Source of the DNA: Yersinia frederiksenii ATCC 33641
Lineage (GTDB): Bacteria > Pseudomonadota > Gammaproteobacteria > Enterobacterales > Enterobacteriaceae
Length of the DNA stretch: 64,000 nucleotides
Direction of reading: 5' to 3'
Assembly: GCF_000754805.1 (NCBI RefSeq)
Contig: NZ_KN150731.1
Span: 824,492-888,491 of the forward strand
Part shown: piece after piece, positions 18,379 to 29,965 of the stretch
How the letters are laid out: each line of letters begins with the position of its first letter
How positions within the stretch are numbered: the first letter of the stretch is position 1
Made by a program: the position numbers and the translations under genes
Notes under the pieces: generated by a model
The model's database searches: none
Told to the model about the DNA's origin: nothing
Seen by the model: only the letters and a program-made list of their open reading frames with translations

Positions 18379-18836
18379 TGAAAGAGTGGGCAACTGTTAT
18401 CTCATGGCAAAATGGGGTGGCGCTTTTGCGCTGTGAACCCCATTCTGGCTGTGGGAGCTGTAATGCTCGTTCTGGATGCGGTAGCCATCTGTTGAATGAA
18501 TTAGGGCCAGAATCCGAGCATCAATTAAAAATCGCAATTTCGCAGCCACTTGAACCAGGGCAAAAAGTTGAAGTTGGGATCAGTGAAGGTAGTTTATTAC
18601 GATCGGCTTCTTTGGTTTATTTAACACCATTAGCCGGGTTAATAGCGGGTGGAGCACTATTTCAGGCTTTATTTATTACCGATGCTTTTACTGCTCTTGG
18701 CTCTATTTTAGGTGCGGGTTTGGGCTTTTTATTGGCTAGGACATTAGCTGCGAGGATTGAAGGAAAAAGTGATTATCAACCCACTGTCTTGCAGATTGGT
18801 TTGCCACCCACGGCGATACGTATCCAGCAAGAGTGA
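18375..18836 (+). CDS. rseC: RseC, SoxR-reducing system protein
   Basis: This is a 153-residue inner-membrane protein of the RseC/MucC family. It has a Cys-rich N-terminal domain with four close cysteines (GCGSCNARSGCGS) and two membrane segments in the second half (SASLVYLTPLAGLIAGGALF and AFTALGSILGAGLGFLLA). In E. coli RseC acts with the Rsx/Rnf-type complex in reducing SoxR, with a minor effect on sigmaE. The start ATG overlaps the rseB stop; an ATG one codon later is equally possible. It ends the rpoE operon. Confidence 0.95.
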   Translation: MMKEWATVISWQNGVALLRCEPHSGCGSCNARSGCGSHLLNELGPESEHQLKIAISQPLEPGQKVEVGISEGSLLRSASLVYLTPLAGLIAGGALFQALFITDAFTALGSILGAGLGFLLARTLAARIEGKSDYQPTVLQIGLPPTAIRIQQE

Positions 18837-18838
18837 TT

Positions 18839-19675
18839 TTAGCCATGGTAGGCTGGAATTCGGTTTTGTATCATATGTTCTAGTAGTGCAATAAAAAGAT
18901 CTGCGCTAATGAGAGACGAGTAGTCTACTGAAAAAATCACATTACCCTTGGCGTCAAATAAACGTATCTTGTCATGACGAGCTTCACGGAGTGTTTCGAT
19001 ACGTAGGATATCCTCAATATTAATTGTACCTTTTGTTGTAATTAATGATTGAGCACTGAGTGATAGTGGGCATGTGTCTATCTGAATTTTTTTCATCTTA
19101 ATGAAATCTAAAGTGAGTAATTTCAAACAATTATCATTGTTTTTTACTATATCAAATATGATGGATTTCCCTCGAGATAAAGTTTCTAAGTTTATTAATC
19201 CGACATTCATAACTTGTTGGTGAATTATTGTGTTTATGAGCGGGTAAGCATTGGTTATATTATTTATAATAATATTCCAAGGCTGGTTTTTTGATGTGCG
19301 AAACGCCATAGAGTTGATTTGTCCATTAGGGTTTAACCCTGTGTGGTACTTATAAATATATTCTATTTTATTAAATGAAATGAAATAAACGTTCCCATTG
19401 TTATGATTGAAAACACGCACGCCTTTCTCATATAGAAAATAGGTAAACATTGGACTGTTGTACAAACGTAAATAGAGTAATGCACTCAATGATATACCCG
19501 CGATGGCAACGCATAAAATAGAAAGAATTGAGGGGGTTGAAAAAATAGATGTGGTTATTGATAGTGTAATAACCAAGAAGCTTAATACTAATATAAATAC
19601 TATCGTGGCAATGTTTATCTTTGAGTTTTCATTTCTTAATTCATGGCGGCTAAGTATTTTTCCTTCGTCGATCAT
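18839..19675 (-). CDS. Unrecognised membrane protein with two N-terminal TM segments
   Basis: I do not recognise this 278-residue protein. The N-terminus (MIDEGKILSRHELRNENSK) is hydrophilic. Two hydrophobic segments follow (IATIVFILVLSFLVITLSI and ILSILCVAIAGISLSALLYL), then a soluble part rich in Ile, Asn and Lys. This soluble part has an alternating beta-strand pattern (GVRVFNHNNGNVYFISFNKIEYIYKY) reminiscent of PH-like or YcxB-type domains. The start at 19675 has GGAG six bases upstream; an in-frame ATG four codons earlier lacks it. The gene is AT-rich compared with its neighbours and lies tail-to-tail with rseC with a 2 bp gap, interrupting the usual rseC-lepA adjacency. That suggests a later insertion. 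Function unknown. Confidence 0.75.
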   Translation of the reverse strand: MIDEGKILSRHELRNENSKINIATIVFILVLSFLVITLSITTSIFSTPSILSILCVAIAGISLSALLYLRLYNSPMFTYFLYEKGVRVFNHNNGNVYFISFNKIEYIYKYHTGLNPNGQINSMAFRTSKNQPWNIIINNITNAYPLINTIIHQQVMNVGLINLETLSRGKSIIFDIVKNNDNCLKLLTLDFIKMKKIQIDTCPLSLSAQSLITTKGTINIEDILRIETLREARHDKIRLFDAKGNVIFSVDYSSLISADLFIALLEHMIQNRIPAYHG

Positions 19676-20040
19676 AATATTCTCCATTTGCCGCCAAGAG
19701 GATATTTCACTTGGTTTTGATTAAATAATATTAATACTCTATGTTATTTGTACCTTGGGTAAATGAGCATTTTCCTAAAGTGATTTAATCGATATTCATC
19801 CTGAAATAGCCACATCAGAGCCATTGGGTTAGAGTTTGCCCACTTGATGGCGACGAGCGGAAAGGCGCAGATACATTTTAACAGGATAAATCAGGTAACA
19901 AGCTAAGTGTGATGCCTTTCACGAGGCAGACTTACAGTGTAAGATGCGTGCATATTTATGTGGGTAGTTTTGGGTTTGAGTCCATCGCTGTGTCCACCAA
20001 TAATTAATTAAAGACAACGACTAGAGAAAAATTCATATAA
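19676..20040. other. Intergenic region upstream of lepA
   Basis: These 365 bp separate the unknown membrane gene from lepA, which are divergent. No convincing gene or known repeat was seen. The lepA promoter must lie here, but I could not pick it with confidence. Confidence 0.5.
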
Positions 20041-21840
20041 ATGAAGCACATAAGAAACTTTTCTATTATTGCCCATATTGACCACGGTAAGTCGACACTG
20101 TCGGACCGTATTATTCAGATCTGTGGCGGTTTATCTGAGCGTGAAATGGCCGCTCAAGTACTGGATTCCATGGATCTAGAGCGTGAGCGCGGTATCACTA
20201 TCAAGGCACAGAGTGTGACACTTGATTACCACGCTAAAGATGGTCAAACCTATCAACTTAACTTTATCGATACTCCCGGTCACGTTGACTTCTCTTATGA
20301 AGTTTCCCGCTCATTGGCGGCTTGTGAAGGGGCTTTATTGGTGGTTGATGCAGGGCAGGGCGTGGAAGCACAAACGCTGGCGAACTGTTACACCGCGATG
20401 GAAATGAATCTGGAAGTGGTTCCAGTTCTGAATAAAATCGACTTGCCAGCAGCCGATCCTGAGCGTGTTGCTGAAGAAATTGAAGATATTGTCGGTATCG
20501 ATGCAACTGATGCCGTCCGTTGCTCGGCAAAAACTGGCGTCGGTGTTCCTGACATTCTCGAGCGTTTAGTTCGTGATATCCCACCGCCTAAAGGTGATCC
20601 AGACGGGCCATTGCAGGCACTGATTATTGATTCATGGTTTGATAACTATCTGGGTGTGGTGTCATTAATCCGCATCAAGAATGGTTCGCTGCGTAAAGGC
20701 GATAAAGTTAAGGTGATGAGTACCGGCCAAAGCTATAACGCGGATCGCCTGGGTATCTTTACACCAAAACGTGTTGACCGTGATGTACTCAATTGCGGTG
20801 AAGTAGGCTGGTTGGTGTGTGCAATAAAAGACATTCTGGGTGCGCCAGTCGGCGATACGCTGACATTAGCCCGTAACCCGGCTGAAAAATCTTTACCTGG
20901 TTTTAAAAAAGTAAAACCACAGGTTTACGCCGGTCTATTCCCCATTAGCTCGGATGATTATGAAGCTTTCCGTGATGCATTGGGCAAGTTGAGTCTTAAT
21001 GACGCCTCTTTGTTCTATGAACCAGAGAGTTCGACTGCATTAGGTTTTGGTTTCCGCTGTGGTTTCCTTGGCTTGTTGCATATGGAAATCATTCAGGAGC
21101 GCTTGGAGCGTGAATACGATCTGGAGCTTATCACCACGGCACCCACAGTGGTGTATGAGGTGATTACGACCGCTCAGGAAACGATTTATGTTGATAGCCC
21201 CTCTAAGCTTCCGGCACTGAACAATATTGAAGAACTGCGCGAACCTATTGCTGAATGTCATATGTTGTTGCCACAGGAATACCTCGGTAACGTCATTACA
21301 TTGTGTATTGAAAAACGCGGTATGCAGACCAATATGGTTTACCACGGTAACCAAGTGGCATTGACGTATGAGATTCCGATGGCTGAAGTGGTGCTCGACT
21401 TCTTCGACCGCCTGAAATCGACATCTCGTGGTTATGCTTCATTGGATTACAACTTTAAACGTTTCCAGACCTCTGACATGGTGCGTGTTGATGTGTTAAT
21501 CAACAATGAGCGCGTAGATGCGCTGGCACTTATTACTCACCGTGATAATGCTCAGTACCGTGGTCGTGATTTGGTTGAAAAAATGAAAGAGCTGATCCCA
21601 CGCCAGCAATTTGATATTGCGATTCAGGCGGCTATTGGCAATCACATCATTGCCCGCTCAACTGTGAAACAGTTACGTAAAAACGTGCTGGCGAAGTGTT
21701 ATGGCGGTGATGTTAGCCGTAAGAAGAAACTTCTGCAGAAACAGAAAGATGGTAAAAAACGGATGAAGCAGGTCGGTAACGTTGAATTACCGCAAGAAGC
21801 TTTCCTGGCTATTCTGCATGTCGGAAAAGACAGTAAATAA
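20041..21840 (+). CDS. lepA: LepA (elongation factor 4)
   Basis: LepA/EF4 is a ribosome-dependent GTPase with roles in 30S maturation and translation under stress. The 599-residue protein starts [19 protein letters not shown] (G1), has the switch-I Thr region [11 protein letters not shown]3 DTPGHVDF and G4 NKIDLP, then domain II, EF-G-like domains III and V ([31 protein letters not shown]) and the LepA-specific C-terminal domain rich in Lys ([19 protein letters not shown]). It is followed after 9 bp by lepB, the usual pair. Confidence 0.98.
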   Translation: MKHIRNFSIIAHIDHGKSTLSDRIIQICGGLSEREMAAQVLDSMDLERERGITIKAQSVTLDYHAKDGQTYQLNFIDTPGHVDFSYEVSRSLAACEGALLVVDAGQGVEAQTLANCYTAMEMNLEVVPVLNKIDLPAADPERVAEEIEDIVGIDATDAVRCSAKTGVGVPDILERLVRDIPPPKGDPDGPLQALIIDSWFDNYLGVVSLIRIKNGSLRKGDKVKVMSTGQSYNADRLGIFTPKRVDRDVLNCGEVGWLVCAIKDILGAPVGDTLTLARNPAEKSLPGFKKVKPQVYAGLFPISSDDYEAFRDALGKLSLNDASLFYEPESSTALGFGFRCGFLGLLHMEIIQERLEREYDLELITTAPTVVYEVITTAQETIYVDSPSKLPALNNIEELREPIAECHMLLPQEYLGNVITLCIEKRGMQTNMVYHGNQVALTYEIPMAEVVLDFFDRLKSTSRGYASLDYNFKRFQTSDMVRVDVLINNERVDALALITHRDNAQYRGRDLVEKMKELIPRQQFDIAIQAAIGNHIIARSTVKQLRKNVLAKCYGGDVSRKKKLLQKQKDGKKRMKQVGNVELPQEAFLAILHVGKDSK

Positions 21841-21849
21841 GGAGTTTTG

Positions 21850-22848
21850 ATGGCTAACATGTTTGCCTTGATTTTAGCGATAGCAACGTTGGTGACTGGG
21901 GTTATTTGGTGCTTCGAGCGTTTTAAATGGGGCCCGGCCCGTCAGGCAAAAATTGCGGCTGTTAATGCGCAAACTGCGGCGATTAAGGCACAAACGGGTA
22001 GCGCTGTAGATAACAAGACTTTGGCACCGGCAGCAAAACAGCCGGGCTGGATTGAGACTTGCGCCTCGGTGTTCCCGGTGTTAGCTCTGGTATTCATCGT
22101 GCGTTCGTTTATTTACGAACCTTTTCAGATTCCTTCTGGCTCGATGATGCCAACGCTATTGATCGGTGATTTTATTCTGGTTGAGAAGTTTGCTTACGGT
22201 ATTAAAGACCCTATTACTCAGACCACGTTGATTCCTACGGGACATCCTAAACGCGGTGATATCGCGGTGTTTAAATATCCACTAGACCCACGGTTAGACT
22301 ATATCAAACGTGTAGTGGGGTTGCCGGGTGACCGGGTAAGTTATAATCCAATCAGCAAAGAAGTGACGGTTCAACCAGCTTGTAATACCGGTACCTCTTG
22401 TGACAGCGCACTGCCAATTACTTACAGTCCGTCTGCGCCAAGTGTCTTTGTGCAGACATTCAGTTATAGCGGTAATGGCGAGGCCTCTGCCGGGTTCTTC
22501 CAGATCCCGACTGATCAGGCTGTGCCAGATGGTGGTGTGCGTCTACGCGAACGTACCGAGAGCCTTGGGCCGGTGGCACATCAAATTCTGACAGTCCCTG
22601 GGCGTCAGGAGCAGCTCGGCGCTTATTATCAGCAACCTAATCAACCATTGGGGGTTTGGGTTGTTCCTGAAGGCCATTATTTTATGATGGGCGACAATCG
22701 GGATAATAGTGCAGATAGCCGCTACTGGGGTTTTGTGCCAGAACGTAATTTAGTGGGTAAAGCCACGGCTATTTGGATGAGTTTTGAAAAGCAAGAAGGT
22801 GAGTGGCCAACGGGAGTACGTTTAAGTCGGATTGGTGGAATTCATTAA
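21850..22848 (+). CDS. lepB: Signal peptidase I
   Basis: LepB removes signal peptides from Sec and Tat exported proteins at the periplasmic face of the inner membrane. The 332-residue protein has an N-terminal membrane helix (MANMFALILAIATLVTGVIW), a cytoplasmic basic loop, and a second helix (VFPVLALVFIVRSFIYEPF). It then has box B PSGSMMPTLL with nucleophile Ser98, box D RLDYIKRVVGLPGD with general base Lys153, and box E MMGDNRDNSADSRYWG. ATG 21850 follows a GGAG; an in-frame TTG one codon before is unlikely. It would process RseB, ZevA and the small exported proteins of this window. Confidence 0.97.
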   Translation: MANMFALILAIATLVTGVIWCFERFKWGPARQAKIAAVNAQTAAIKAQTGSAVDNKTLAPAAKQPGWIETCASVFPVLALVFIVRSFIYEPFQIPSGSMMPTLLIGDFILVEKFAYGIKDPITQTTLIPTGHPKRGDIAVFKYPLDPRLDYIKRVVGLPGDRVSYNPISKEVTVQPACNTGTSCDSALPITYSPSAPSVFVQTFSYSGNGEASAGFFQIPTDQAVPDGGVRLRERTESLGPVAHQILTVPGRQEQLGAYYQQPNQPLGVWVVPEGHYFMMGDNRDNSADSRYWGFVPERNLVGKATAIWMSFEKQEGEWPTGVRLSRIGGIH

Positions 22849-24740
<1,892 letters not shown>

Positions 24741-24749
24741 GGTTCGCCT

Positions 24750-25475
24750 ATGGAAGGTTGGCAACGCGCATTTGTCCTGCATGGGCGACCTTACAGTGAG
24801 ACCAGTTTAATGCTGGATTTGTTCACTGAAGGGGAAGGCCGCATGCGGGTATTAGCTAAAGGTGCGCGGGGTCGTCGCTCCAATTTAAAAGGCTGCTTGC
24901 AGCCTTTTACACCATTACTGGTCCGCTGGACGGGGCGTGGTGAAGTCAAAACATTACGCAGTGCTGAACCGGTATCCCTCGCTCTCCCATTGAGTGGCTC
25001 TATGTTGTACAGCGGCTTATATGTCAACGAGCTGCTCTCGCGGGTGCTGGAACATCAAACGAATTACTCTGCTTTATTCTTCGATTATCTGCATTGTTTG
25101 CAATCATTAGCGGGTAGTGATGGCTCGCCTGAATATGCGTTGCGTCAGTTTGAATTGGCGATACTGGCCCATCTGGGTTATGGCGTTGATTTTCTCCATT
25201 GCGCGGGCAGCGGTCAGCCAGTATCAGACAGCATGACCTACCGGTATCGGGAAGAGAAAGGCTTTATTGCCAGCTTGGTGGTCGATCACTACAGTTTTAC
25301 TGGCCGGCAATTATTGGCTCTGGCAAATCGTGAATTTCCTGATGCTGATACATTGCGCGCCGCCAAGCGATTTACGCGTATTGCCTTGAAACCTTATCTA
25401 GGCGGTAAGCCACTAAAAAGTCGCGAACTGTTTCGCCAATTTGTCATTAAACCACCCGCCGAACCCTTACCCTAG
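24750..25475 (+). CDS. recO: RecO, recombination mediator
   Basis: RecO works with RecF and RecR to load RecA onto SSB-coated gaps. The 241-residue protein has the N-terminal OB fold ([38 protein letters not shown]) and a helical C-terminal domain. The family zinc-finger cysteines are not evident in this enterobacterial form, which is normal. It follows era by 9 bp and probably shares its transcript. Confidence 0.96.
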   Translation: MEGWQRAFVLHGRPYSETSLMLDLFTEGEGRMRVLAKGARGRRSNLKGCLQPFTPLLVRWTGRGEVKTLRSAEPVSLALPLSGSMLYSGLYVNELLSRVLEHQTNYSALFFDYLHCLQSLAGSDGSPEYALRQFELAILAHLGYGVDFLHCAGSGQPVSDSMTYRYREEKGFIASLVVDHYSFTGRQLLALANREFPDADTLRAAKRFTRIALKPYLGGKPLKSRELFRQFVIKPPAEPLP

Positions 25476-25567
25476 CGCCTATATCCCCACGGTTTACACT
25501 GCCCGCCTTCAACTTTCCCATTCTGTAACCTATCCGCTGGCACTCTACTCGGTGTAAACTGCGAGGC

Positions 25568-25594
25568 ACTTATACCCGTCATCTTTCAAGATGT
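25568..25594. repeat. ERIC end fragment
   Basis: TTATACCCGTCATCTTTCAA closely resembles the terminal part of ERIC elements (TATACCCGTCATACTTCAAG). Only the end is recognisable, so this is a degenerate or partial copy just before pdxJ. Confidence 0.4.
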
Positions 25595-25615
25595 ATCCCT
25601 ATCTGGAGGGCTGTT

Positions 25616-26347
25616 ATGGCTGATTTGTTGCTGGGCGTTAACATTGATCACATTGCGACGCTACGAAATGCACGTGGAACCATTTATCCCGATCCTGTTC
25701 AGGCCGCTTTTATCGCCGAACAAGCTGGTGCTGACGGTATTACAGTACATTTACGTGAAGACCGCCGTCATATTACTGATCGAGATGTGCGTATCTTGCG
25801 TCAAACCATCCAGACTCGCATGAATTTGGAAATGGCGGTGACCGATGAAATGGTAGATATCGCTTGCGAGTTGCAACCCCATTTTTGCTGTTTAGTACCG
25901 GAAAAACGCCAGGAAGTGACTACCGAAGGTGGGCTGGATGTTGCGGGTCAAATTGATAAAATGACCATCGCAGTTAGCCGATTATCCGAGGCGGGTATTC
26001 TGGTTTCTCTATTTATTGATGCTGATATGCGCCAGATTGATGCCGCAGTGACTGTCGGGGCGCCTTATATTGAAATCCATACGGGTGCTTACGCAGATGC
26101 CACTTCAGATTTAGCCCGGCAGGCCGAATTAGTGCGGATCGCGAAGGCTGCAACTTATGCCGCCGGTAAAGGGCTAAAAGTGAATGCGGGCCACGGTCTG
26201 ACCTACCACAATGTGCAGCCGATAGCGGCCTTACCAGAAATGCATGAGCTAAATATTGGTCATGCAATCATTGGTCAGGCGGTCATGTCTGGTCTTGCTA
26301 CCGCGGTCACCGAGATGAAAGTATTGATGCGGGAAGCGCGTCGTTAA
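25616..26347 (+). CDS. pdxJ: Pyridoxine 5'-phosphate synthase
   Basis: PdxJ condenses 1-deoxyxylulose 5-phosphate with 3-amino-1-hydroxyacetone 1-phosphate to give pyridoxine 5'-phosphate, the ring-closing step of vitamin B6 synthesis. The 243-residue TIM-barrel protein has [34 protein letters not shown], a [12 protein letters not shown] phosphate loop and [11 protein letters not shown]. The ATG follows GGAGGGC. Its stop overlaps the acpS ATG by one base. The PLP made serves GlyA, IscS and YhfX in this window. Confidence 0.98.
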   Translation: MADLLLGVNIDHIATLRNARGTIYPDPVQAAFIAEQAGADGITVHLREDRRHITDRDVRILRQTIQTRMNLEMAVTDEMVDIACELQPHFCCLVPEKRQEVTTEGGLDVAGQIDKMTIAVSRLSEAGILVSLFIDADMRQIDAAVTVGAPYIEIHTGAYADATSDLARQAELVRIAKAATYAAGKGLKVNAGHGLTYHNVQPIAALPEMHELNIGHAIIGQAVMSGLATAVTEMKVLMREARR

Positions 26348-26727
26348 TGGCTATCCTGGGCTTAGGCACTGATATTGTTGAGATCTCCCGAATAGAAGCG
26401 GTGGTTGAGCGTACGGGGGAAAAACTGGCGCGGCGTATTCTCAGCCCCTCTGAATGGCAACATTATCAGCAGCATCAGCAGCCGATTCGTTTTTTGGCTA
26501 AACGTTTTGCTGTTAAAGAGGCGGCCGCTAAAGCCTTTGGCACCGGTATCCGTAATGGTTTGGCATTTAATCAGTTCGAAGTGGTTAACGATGCATTGGG
26601 TAAGCCGACGCTGCGTTTACATCAACGTGCGGCAGAATTGGCGGTCGAACTGGGCGTCAAATCGTTGCATGTGACTCTAGCTGATGAGCGGCGTTATGCC
26701 TGTGCAACCGTCATTATTGAAAGCTAA
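26347..26727 (+). CDS. acpS: Holo-[acyl-carrier-protein] synthase
   Basis: AcpS transfers 4'-phosphopantetheine from CoA to the Ser of acyl carrier protein. The 126-residue protein has the N-terminal [15 protein letters not shown] with the metal-binding Asp and the WNKFAVKEA-type motif [19 protein letters not shown], plus the C-terminal [18 protein letters not shown]. It overlaps pdxJ, the usual pair, and is followed by a terminator. Confidence 0.97.
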   Translation: MAILGLGTDIVEISRIEAVVERTGEKLARRILSPSEWQHYQQHQQPIRFLAKRFAVKEAAAKAFGTGIRNGLAFNQFEVVNDALGKPTLRLHQRAAELAVELGVKSLHVTLADERRYACATVIIES

Positions 26728-26781
26728 CATTATTAAAAACTGAAACGACCCTCTTTAGTAAAATAAAGTGGTTAGGAACGG

Positions 26782-26816
26782 AAGGGCGAGCATGAAAATG
26801 CCGCCCTTTTTTTTTG
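26782..26816 (+). terminator. Terminator of acpS
   Basis: AAGGGCG pairs with CGCCCTT and an inner GCAT pairs with ATGC around a GAAA loop; a run of nine T follows. Confidence 0.92.
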
Positions 26817-26820
26817 TTGC

Positions 26821-27036
26821 TTACTCTCTCCTGCCATCGGTTCGCACTCTATCACTGCTTTCTCTTTTTCTACCCATAAATGGTGTACTCGGTCCCTCGG
26901 CTATTAAGAAAATCCCTAGAATAAATCTTAATTTTGCGATCTGTTCGACAAGTTGGTTAACCAATACTTCATTTGGTCGTCCAATTAATGCTACTTGTAA
27001 TACCAAATAGTTAGATGCAGTGAGTAATTTGCTCAT
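26821..27036 (-). CDS. Possible small protein, 71 residues
   Basis: I do not recognise this frame (MSKLLTASNYLVLQVALIG... ending RTDGRRE). A GGAA ribosome-like site lies about seven bases before ATG 27036. The first half is amphipathic or hydrophobic and the tail is Arg-rich. The stop abuts the acpS terminator hairpin, and no terminator of its own is evident. A plus-strand frame of similar length overlaps it. It could be chance. Confidence 0.3.
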   Translation of the reverse strand: MSKLLTASNYLVLQVALIGRPNEVLVNQLVEQIAKLRFILGIFLIAEGPSTPFMGRKRESSDRVRTDGRRE

Positions 27037-27172
27037 GTGATTTCCAAATGAAAGCAAAAAATCAAGCTATACAGGCGTTTTTTTAGCCACAAAAGTTACT
27101 GGCTTTGGTCTGACCAATATAAGAATCGAGATACTAGAAAAAATTAATTTTTAACTACTGGGGAAATAAAAG

Positions 27173-28516
27173 ATGGAATGGATCAATATCCTATGGGTGG
27201 TATTGGGCATTGGCTTAATGCTAGTGCTCAATATCCGCTATCAGATTAACTCAATGATTGCATTGCTGTTAGCGGCTCTGTTGGTGGGGACTCTCGCTGG
27301 CATGGACCTGCTCAAACTTCTGCACACCATTAAAGCGGGGTTTGGCGGCACGCTCGGTGAACTGGCAATAATTGTGGTGTTTGGTGCCGTTATCGGCAAA
27401 CTCATGGTCGATTCTGGTGCTGCTCATCAGATAGCTCAGACACTATTGCGCCGATTTGGGCTGAAGTATGTTGAGTTTGCCGTCATCATCATTGGTCTGA
27501 TCTTTGGTTTGGCAATGTTCTATGAAGTTGCCTTTATTATTTTAGCGCCACTGATCATCGCGATTGCGGTCGAAGCCAAGATCCCATTCCTCAAACTGGC
27601 CATTCCGGCTGTTGCTGCTGCCACTACTGCGCACTCACTTTTCCCACCACAGCCGGGGCCGGTTGCGTTGGTTAGTGCCTATGGCGCGGATATGGGGATG
27701 GTTTATATCTACGGTGTTTTGGTTGCCATTCCTTCCGTAGTTTGTGCCGGTCTGATCTTGCCGAAATTCTTGGGTAACTTAGAGCGGCCAATTCCGACTT
27801 TCTTAAAGTCGGATGATCCTATTGATGAAAATAATTTGCCGTCATTCGGTACTTCAATTTTAGTCCCGTTGATCCCTGCTTTTATTATGATTTTTACGAC
27901 AGTCGCCAACATCTGGTTAGTGAAAGGGACAACGTCGTACACCATCCTCAACTTCTTGGGGTCATCGCCGATTGCCATGTTTATCGCGATGCTGGTTGCC
28001 TTTGTTCTTTTCGGCACCGGGCGTGGTCATAAGATGGAATGGGTCATGCACTCATTTGAAGGGGCGGTTAAAGGGATAGCCATGGTCATCTTGATCATTG
28101 GTGCCGGTGGTGCGCTGAAGCAAGTCATCATTGATACCGGGATTGGTGACACTATTGGTATGTTGATGTCAGCTGGTGGCGTGTCGCCTTATATCATGGC
28201 CTGGCTGATTACAGTGCTTATCCGCTTGTCTACCGGGCAGGGTGTGGTGTCGGCAATGACCGCTGCGGGGATTATTGGTGCCGCAGTCATGGACCCAGTT
28301 ACCCATACCATTACGTCAGTGGACCCGGCGTTGTTAGTTCTGGCGACAGCCGCAGGTTCTAATACCTTCACCCATATCAATGACGCATCATTCTGGTTGT
28401 TCAAAGGCTATTTTGATTTGTCGATTAAAGACACGCTGAAAACCTGGGGCTTGCTTGAACTGACTAACTCAGTAGTCGGTCTGGCGATGGTGCTGTTGAT
28501 CAGCCTGTTTATTTAG
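27173..28516 (+). CDS. GntP-family permease (gluconate / D-serine type)
   Basis: This 447-residue inner-membrane protein has about 12 hydrophobic segments and belongs to the GntP family of H+ symporters (gluconate GntT/GntU/GntP, D-serine DsdX). Family landmarks are the N-terminal [40 protein letters not shown], the conserved [12 protein letters not shown] and the C-terminal [14 protein letters not shown]. The sequence does not fix the substrate and no catabolic gene sits beside it. It lies between acpS and yfhL, which are close neighbours in E. coli, so it looks like an insertion. A ribosome site GGGGAA precedes the ATG. Confidence 0.9.
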   Translation: MEWINILWVVLGIGLMLVLNIRYQINSMIALLLAALLVGTLAGMDLLKLLHTIKAGFGGTLGELAIIVVFGAVIGKLMVDSGAAHQIAQTLLRRFGLKYVEFAVIIIGLIFGLAMFYEVAFIILAPLIIAIAVEAKIPFLKLAIPAVAAATTAHSLFPPQPGPVALVSAYGADMGMVYIYGVLVAIPSVVCAGLILPKFLGNLERPIPTFLKSDDPIDENNLPSFGTSILVPLIPAFIMIFTTVANIWLVKGTTSYTILNFLGSSPIAMFIAMLVAFVLFGTGRGHKMEWVMHSFEGAVKGIAMVILIIGAGGALKQVIIDTGIGDTIGMLMSAGGVSPYIMAWLITVLIRLSTGQGVVSAMTAAGIIGAAVMDPVTHTITSVDPALLVLATAAGSNTFTHINDASFWLFKGYFDLSIKDTLKTWGLLELTNSVVGLAMVLLISLFI

Positions 28517-28542
28517 CCGTAGATTGATTATTAAGTTGATTT

Positions 28543-28576
28543 AATTATCAGTGCTTCAGTGGAGGCACTGATAATT
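28543..28576. repeat. Perfect 12-bp inverted repeat
   Basis: AATTATCAGTGC (28543-28554) and GCACTGATAATT (28565-28576) are exact inverted repeats around a 10-base loop. They sit between the convergent permease gene and yfhL. The stem could act as a terminator, but there is no T run on either side. Confidence 0.75.
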
Positions 28577-28600
28577 CGCTGCATAGAGGAACCGCAGAGA

Positions 28601-28861
28601 TTACAGGCGATCAGCGTGATGCAGTTGGACAAATTTATCCCACAGCTGTTCATTGGTTTCAACCCAGGCAGGATCGATAGCAATGGTATTATCAATGGGG
28701 CAAACCAACTGACAAGTTGGGGTTTCGTAATGACCAACGCATTCTGTGCAGCGTGTTGGGTCAATCTCATAGATTTCTGCACCCATGGAAATTGCCTCAT
28801 TGGGGCATTCCGGCTCGCACATGTCGCAATTAATACATTTACGAGTGATTAACAGGGCCAT
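28601..28861 (-). CDS. yfhL: YfhL, [4Fe-4S] ferredoxin
   Basis: YfhL is an 86-residue ferredoxin with two 4Fe-4S motifs: CINCDMCEPECP near the start, and CTECVGHYETPTCQLVCP with a longer loop between the second and third cysteines, typical of the Alvin/YfhL type. The C-terminus ends WDKFVQLHHADRL. It serves as a low-potential electron donor. The start MALLITRKCINC at 28861 matches the family; an in-frame upstream codon would add 11 residues. It is on the same strand as, and downstream of, the RpiR-family regulator. Confidence 0.95.
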   Translation of the reverse strand: MALLITRKCINCDMCEPECPNEAISMGAEIYEIDPTRCTECVGHYETPTCQLVCPIDNTIAIDPAWVETNEQLWDKFVQLHHADRL

Positions 28862-28923
28862 GATTTCTCTTACCTTAAGCTTGAGTATTCTCAACAGCGC
28901 AGGATTATACCCCTCTGGAGTCC

Positions 28924-29766
28924 TTAGACCAGTTTTTTCACCAGCGCTTCACTGTGTTTAATATGATCCTGAGCACTTTCAAGATTTTGCTGGATCATTG
29001 CCATAAACAGCAGGTCTGTTAGTGCATATTGCGCGGTACTGGAAGAAATGGCGGCACTGCGAATCACCGGTTCTTCTGAGATAGTATACAAACAGTGGTC
29101 CGCGCGTTGCTGCAAGCTATTTGGCGTAAAACTGGTCAGTGCCAGTACTTTGGCGCCACATCTCTGGGCTTCTTCTGCCGCCAAATTGATCTCACGGCGT
29201 TCACCACTAAATGAAATAGCCAGAAGCAAATCCCGCGTATCCAGTGCCTGTACTGCAGCTAATTGCGCATGCATATCAGTTTCAGAAACCGCCATTACAC
29301 CAATTTTCAATAGTTTATAGGCAAGGTCTTTCGCCACTAATCCAGAAGCACCAAGGCCCGTTAAAATCACTCTTTGCGCGCCTTTTAACATTTCCAGTGC
29401 TTGGGCAAGGCGCTGTTCACTATTGATATCCAAAGTTGCGCGTAATGCGGCGCTTTTTTCACTGAGTAGCTTTTCGCCGACTATTTTTAAGCTGTCAGTA
29501 CTCAAAATTTGGTTGTGGAGGGTAACGGCTTGCTCGGGGGCGGCGACAATGTCACCGAGAGCCTGCTTTAATGCCGGGAAGCCCTTATAACCTAACTTCT
29601 GGGCGAATTTGACCACCGCCGATTGGCTGACGCCAGTTTCTTGTGCCAGTTTTTGTGAACTGAGGTGCTGTGCCAGCTCGGGATTGGTCAGCAGAAAATC
29701 AGCTAACTTACGATCATTATGTGCCAGTGTGGGATAGAGCTGACGGATGCGAAGAAGGCTGCTCAT
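28924..29766 (-). CDS. RpiR/MurR-family regulator (YfhH type)
   Basis: This 280-residue regulator has an N-terminal RpiR helix-turn-helix domain (SSQKLAQETGVSQSAVVKFAQKLGYKGF, residues about 35-63) and a C-terminal SIS sugar-phosphate-binding domain (GLGASGLVAKDLAYKL, AISFSGERREINLAAEEA). In position and sequence it matches E. coli YfhH beside yfhL. Here it is divergent from murQ, the gene that makes GlcNAc 6-phosphate from MurNAc 6-phosphate. That is the geometry of murR-murQ, so it may control murQ in response to MurNAc-6-P. This role is inferred from context. Confidence 0.88.
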   Translation of the reverse strand: MSSLLRIRQLYPTLAHNDRKLADFLLTNPELAQHLSSQKLAQETGVSQSAVVKFAQKLGYKGFPALKQALGDIVAAPEQAVTLHNQILSTDSLKIVGEKLLSEKSAALRATLDINSEQRLAQALEMLKGAQRVILTGLGASGLVAKDLAYKLLKIGVMAVSETDMHAQLAAVQALDTRDLLLAISFSGERREINLAAEEAQRCGAKVLALTSFTPNSLQQRADHCLYTISEEPVIRSAAISSSTAQYALTDLLFMAMIQQNLESAQDHIKHSEALVKKLV

Positions 29767-29965
29767 AAATCAGTTCCTGAATAGGGAAGTTATTCTGCCA
29801 AGTTGGTAATAATACCCATAAATAATTAAGTCAAAGACCAAGCCATAGAGCATAGCACTCTTTTTTTAAGTGAATCCGATGATTGGAACAAGAAAATAGG
29901 TGTTTTTGATCCCTTTCAATGACAACTAAATTATGATGAGTTAAAAATCCAATGAGGAAAAAATC

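Larger units (their letters stand above)
26728..27172. other. acpS-permease intergenic region
   Basis: These 445 bp hold the acpS terminator, a possible small minus-strand gene (26821-27036) and the promoter region of the GntP-family permease. No recognised regulatory motif was found. Confidence 0.5.

Noticed and set aside
19676-20040. Small RNA or riboswitch upstream of lepA
   Set aside because: Searched for strong stems and terminators; none convincing.
28559-28852. 97-residue plus frame opposite yfhL
   Set aside because: It is antisense to the ferredoxin gene, whose cysteine motifs are unambiguous.
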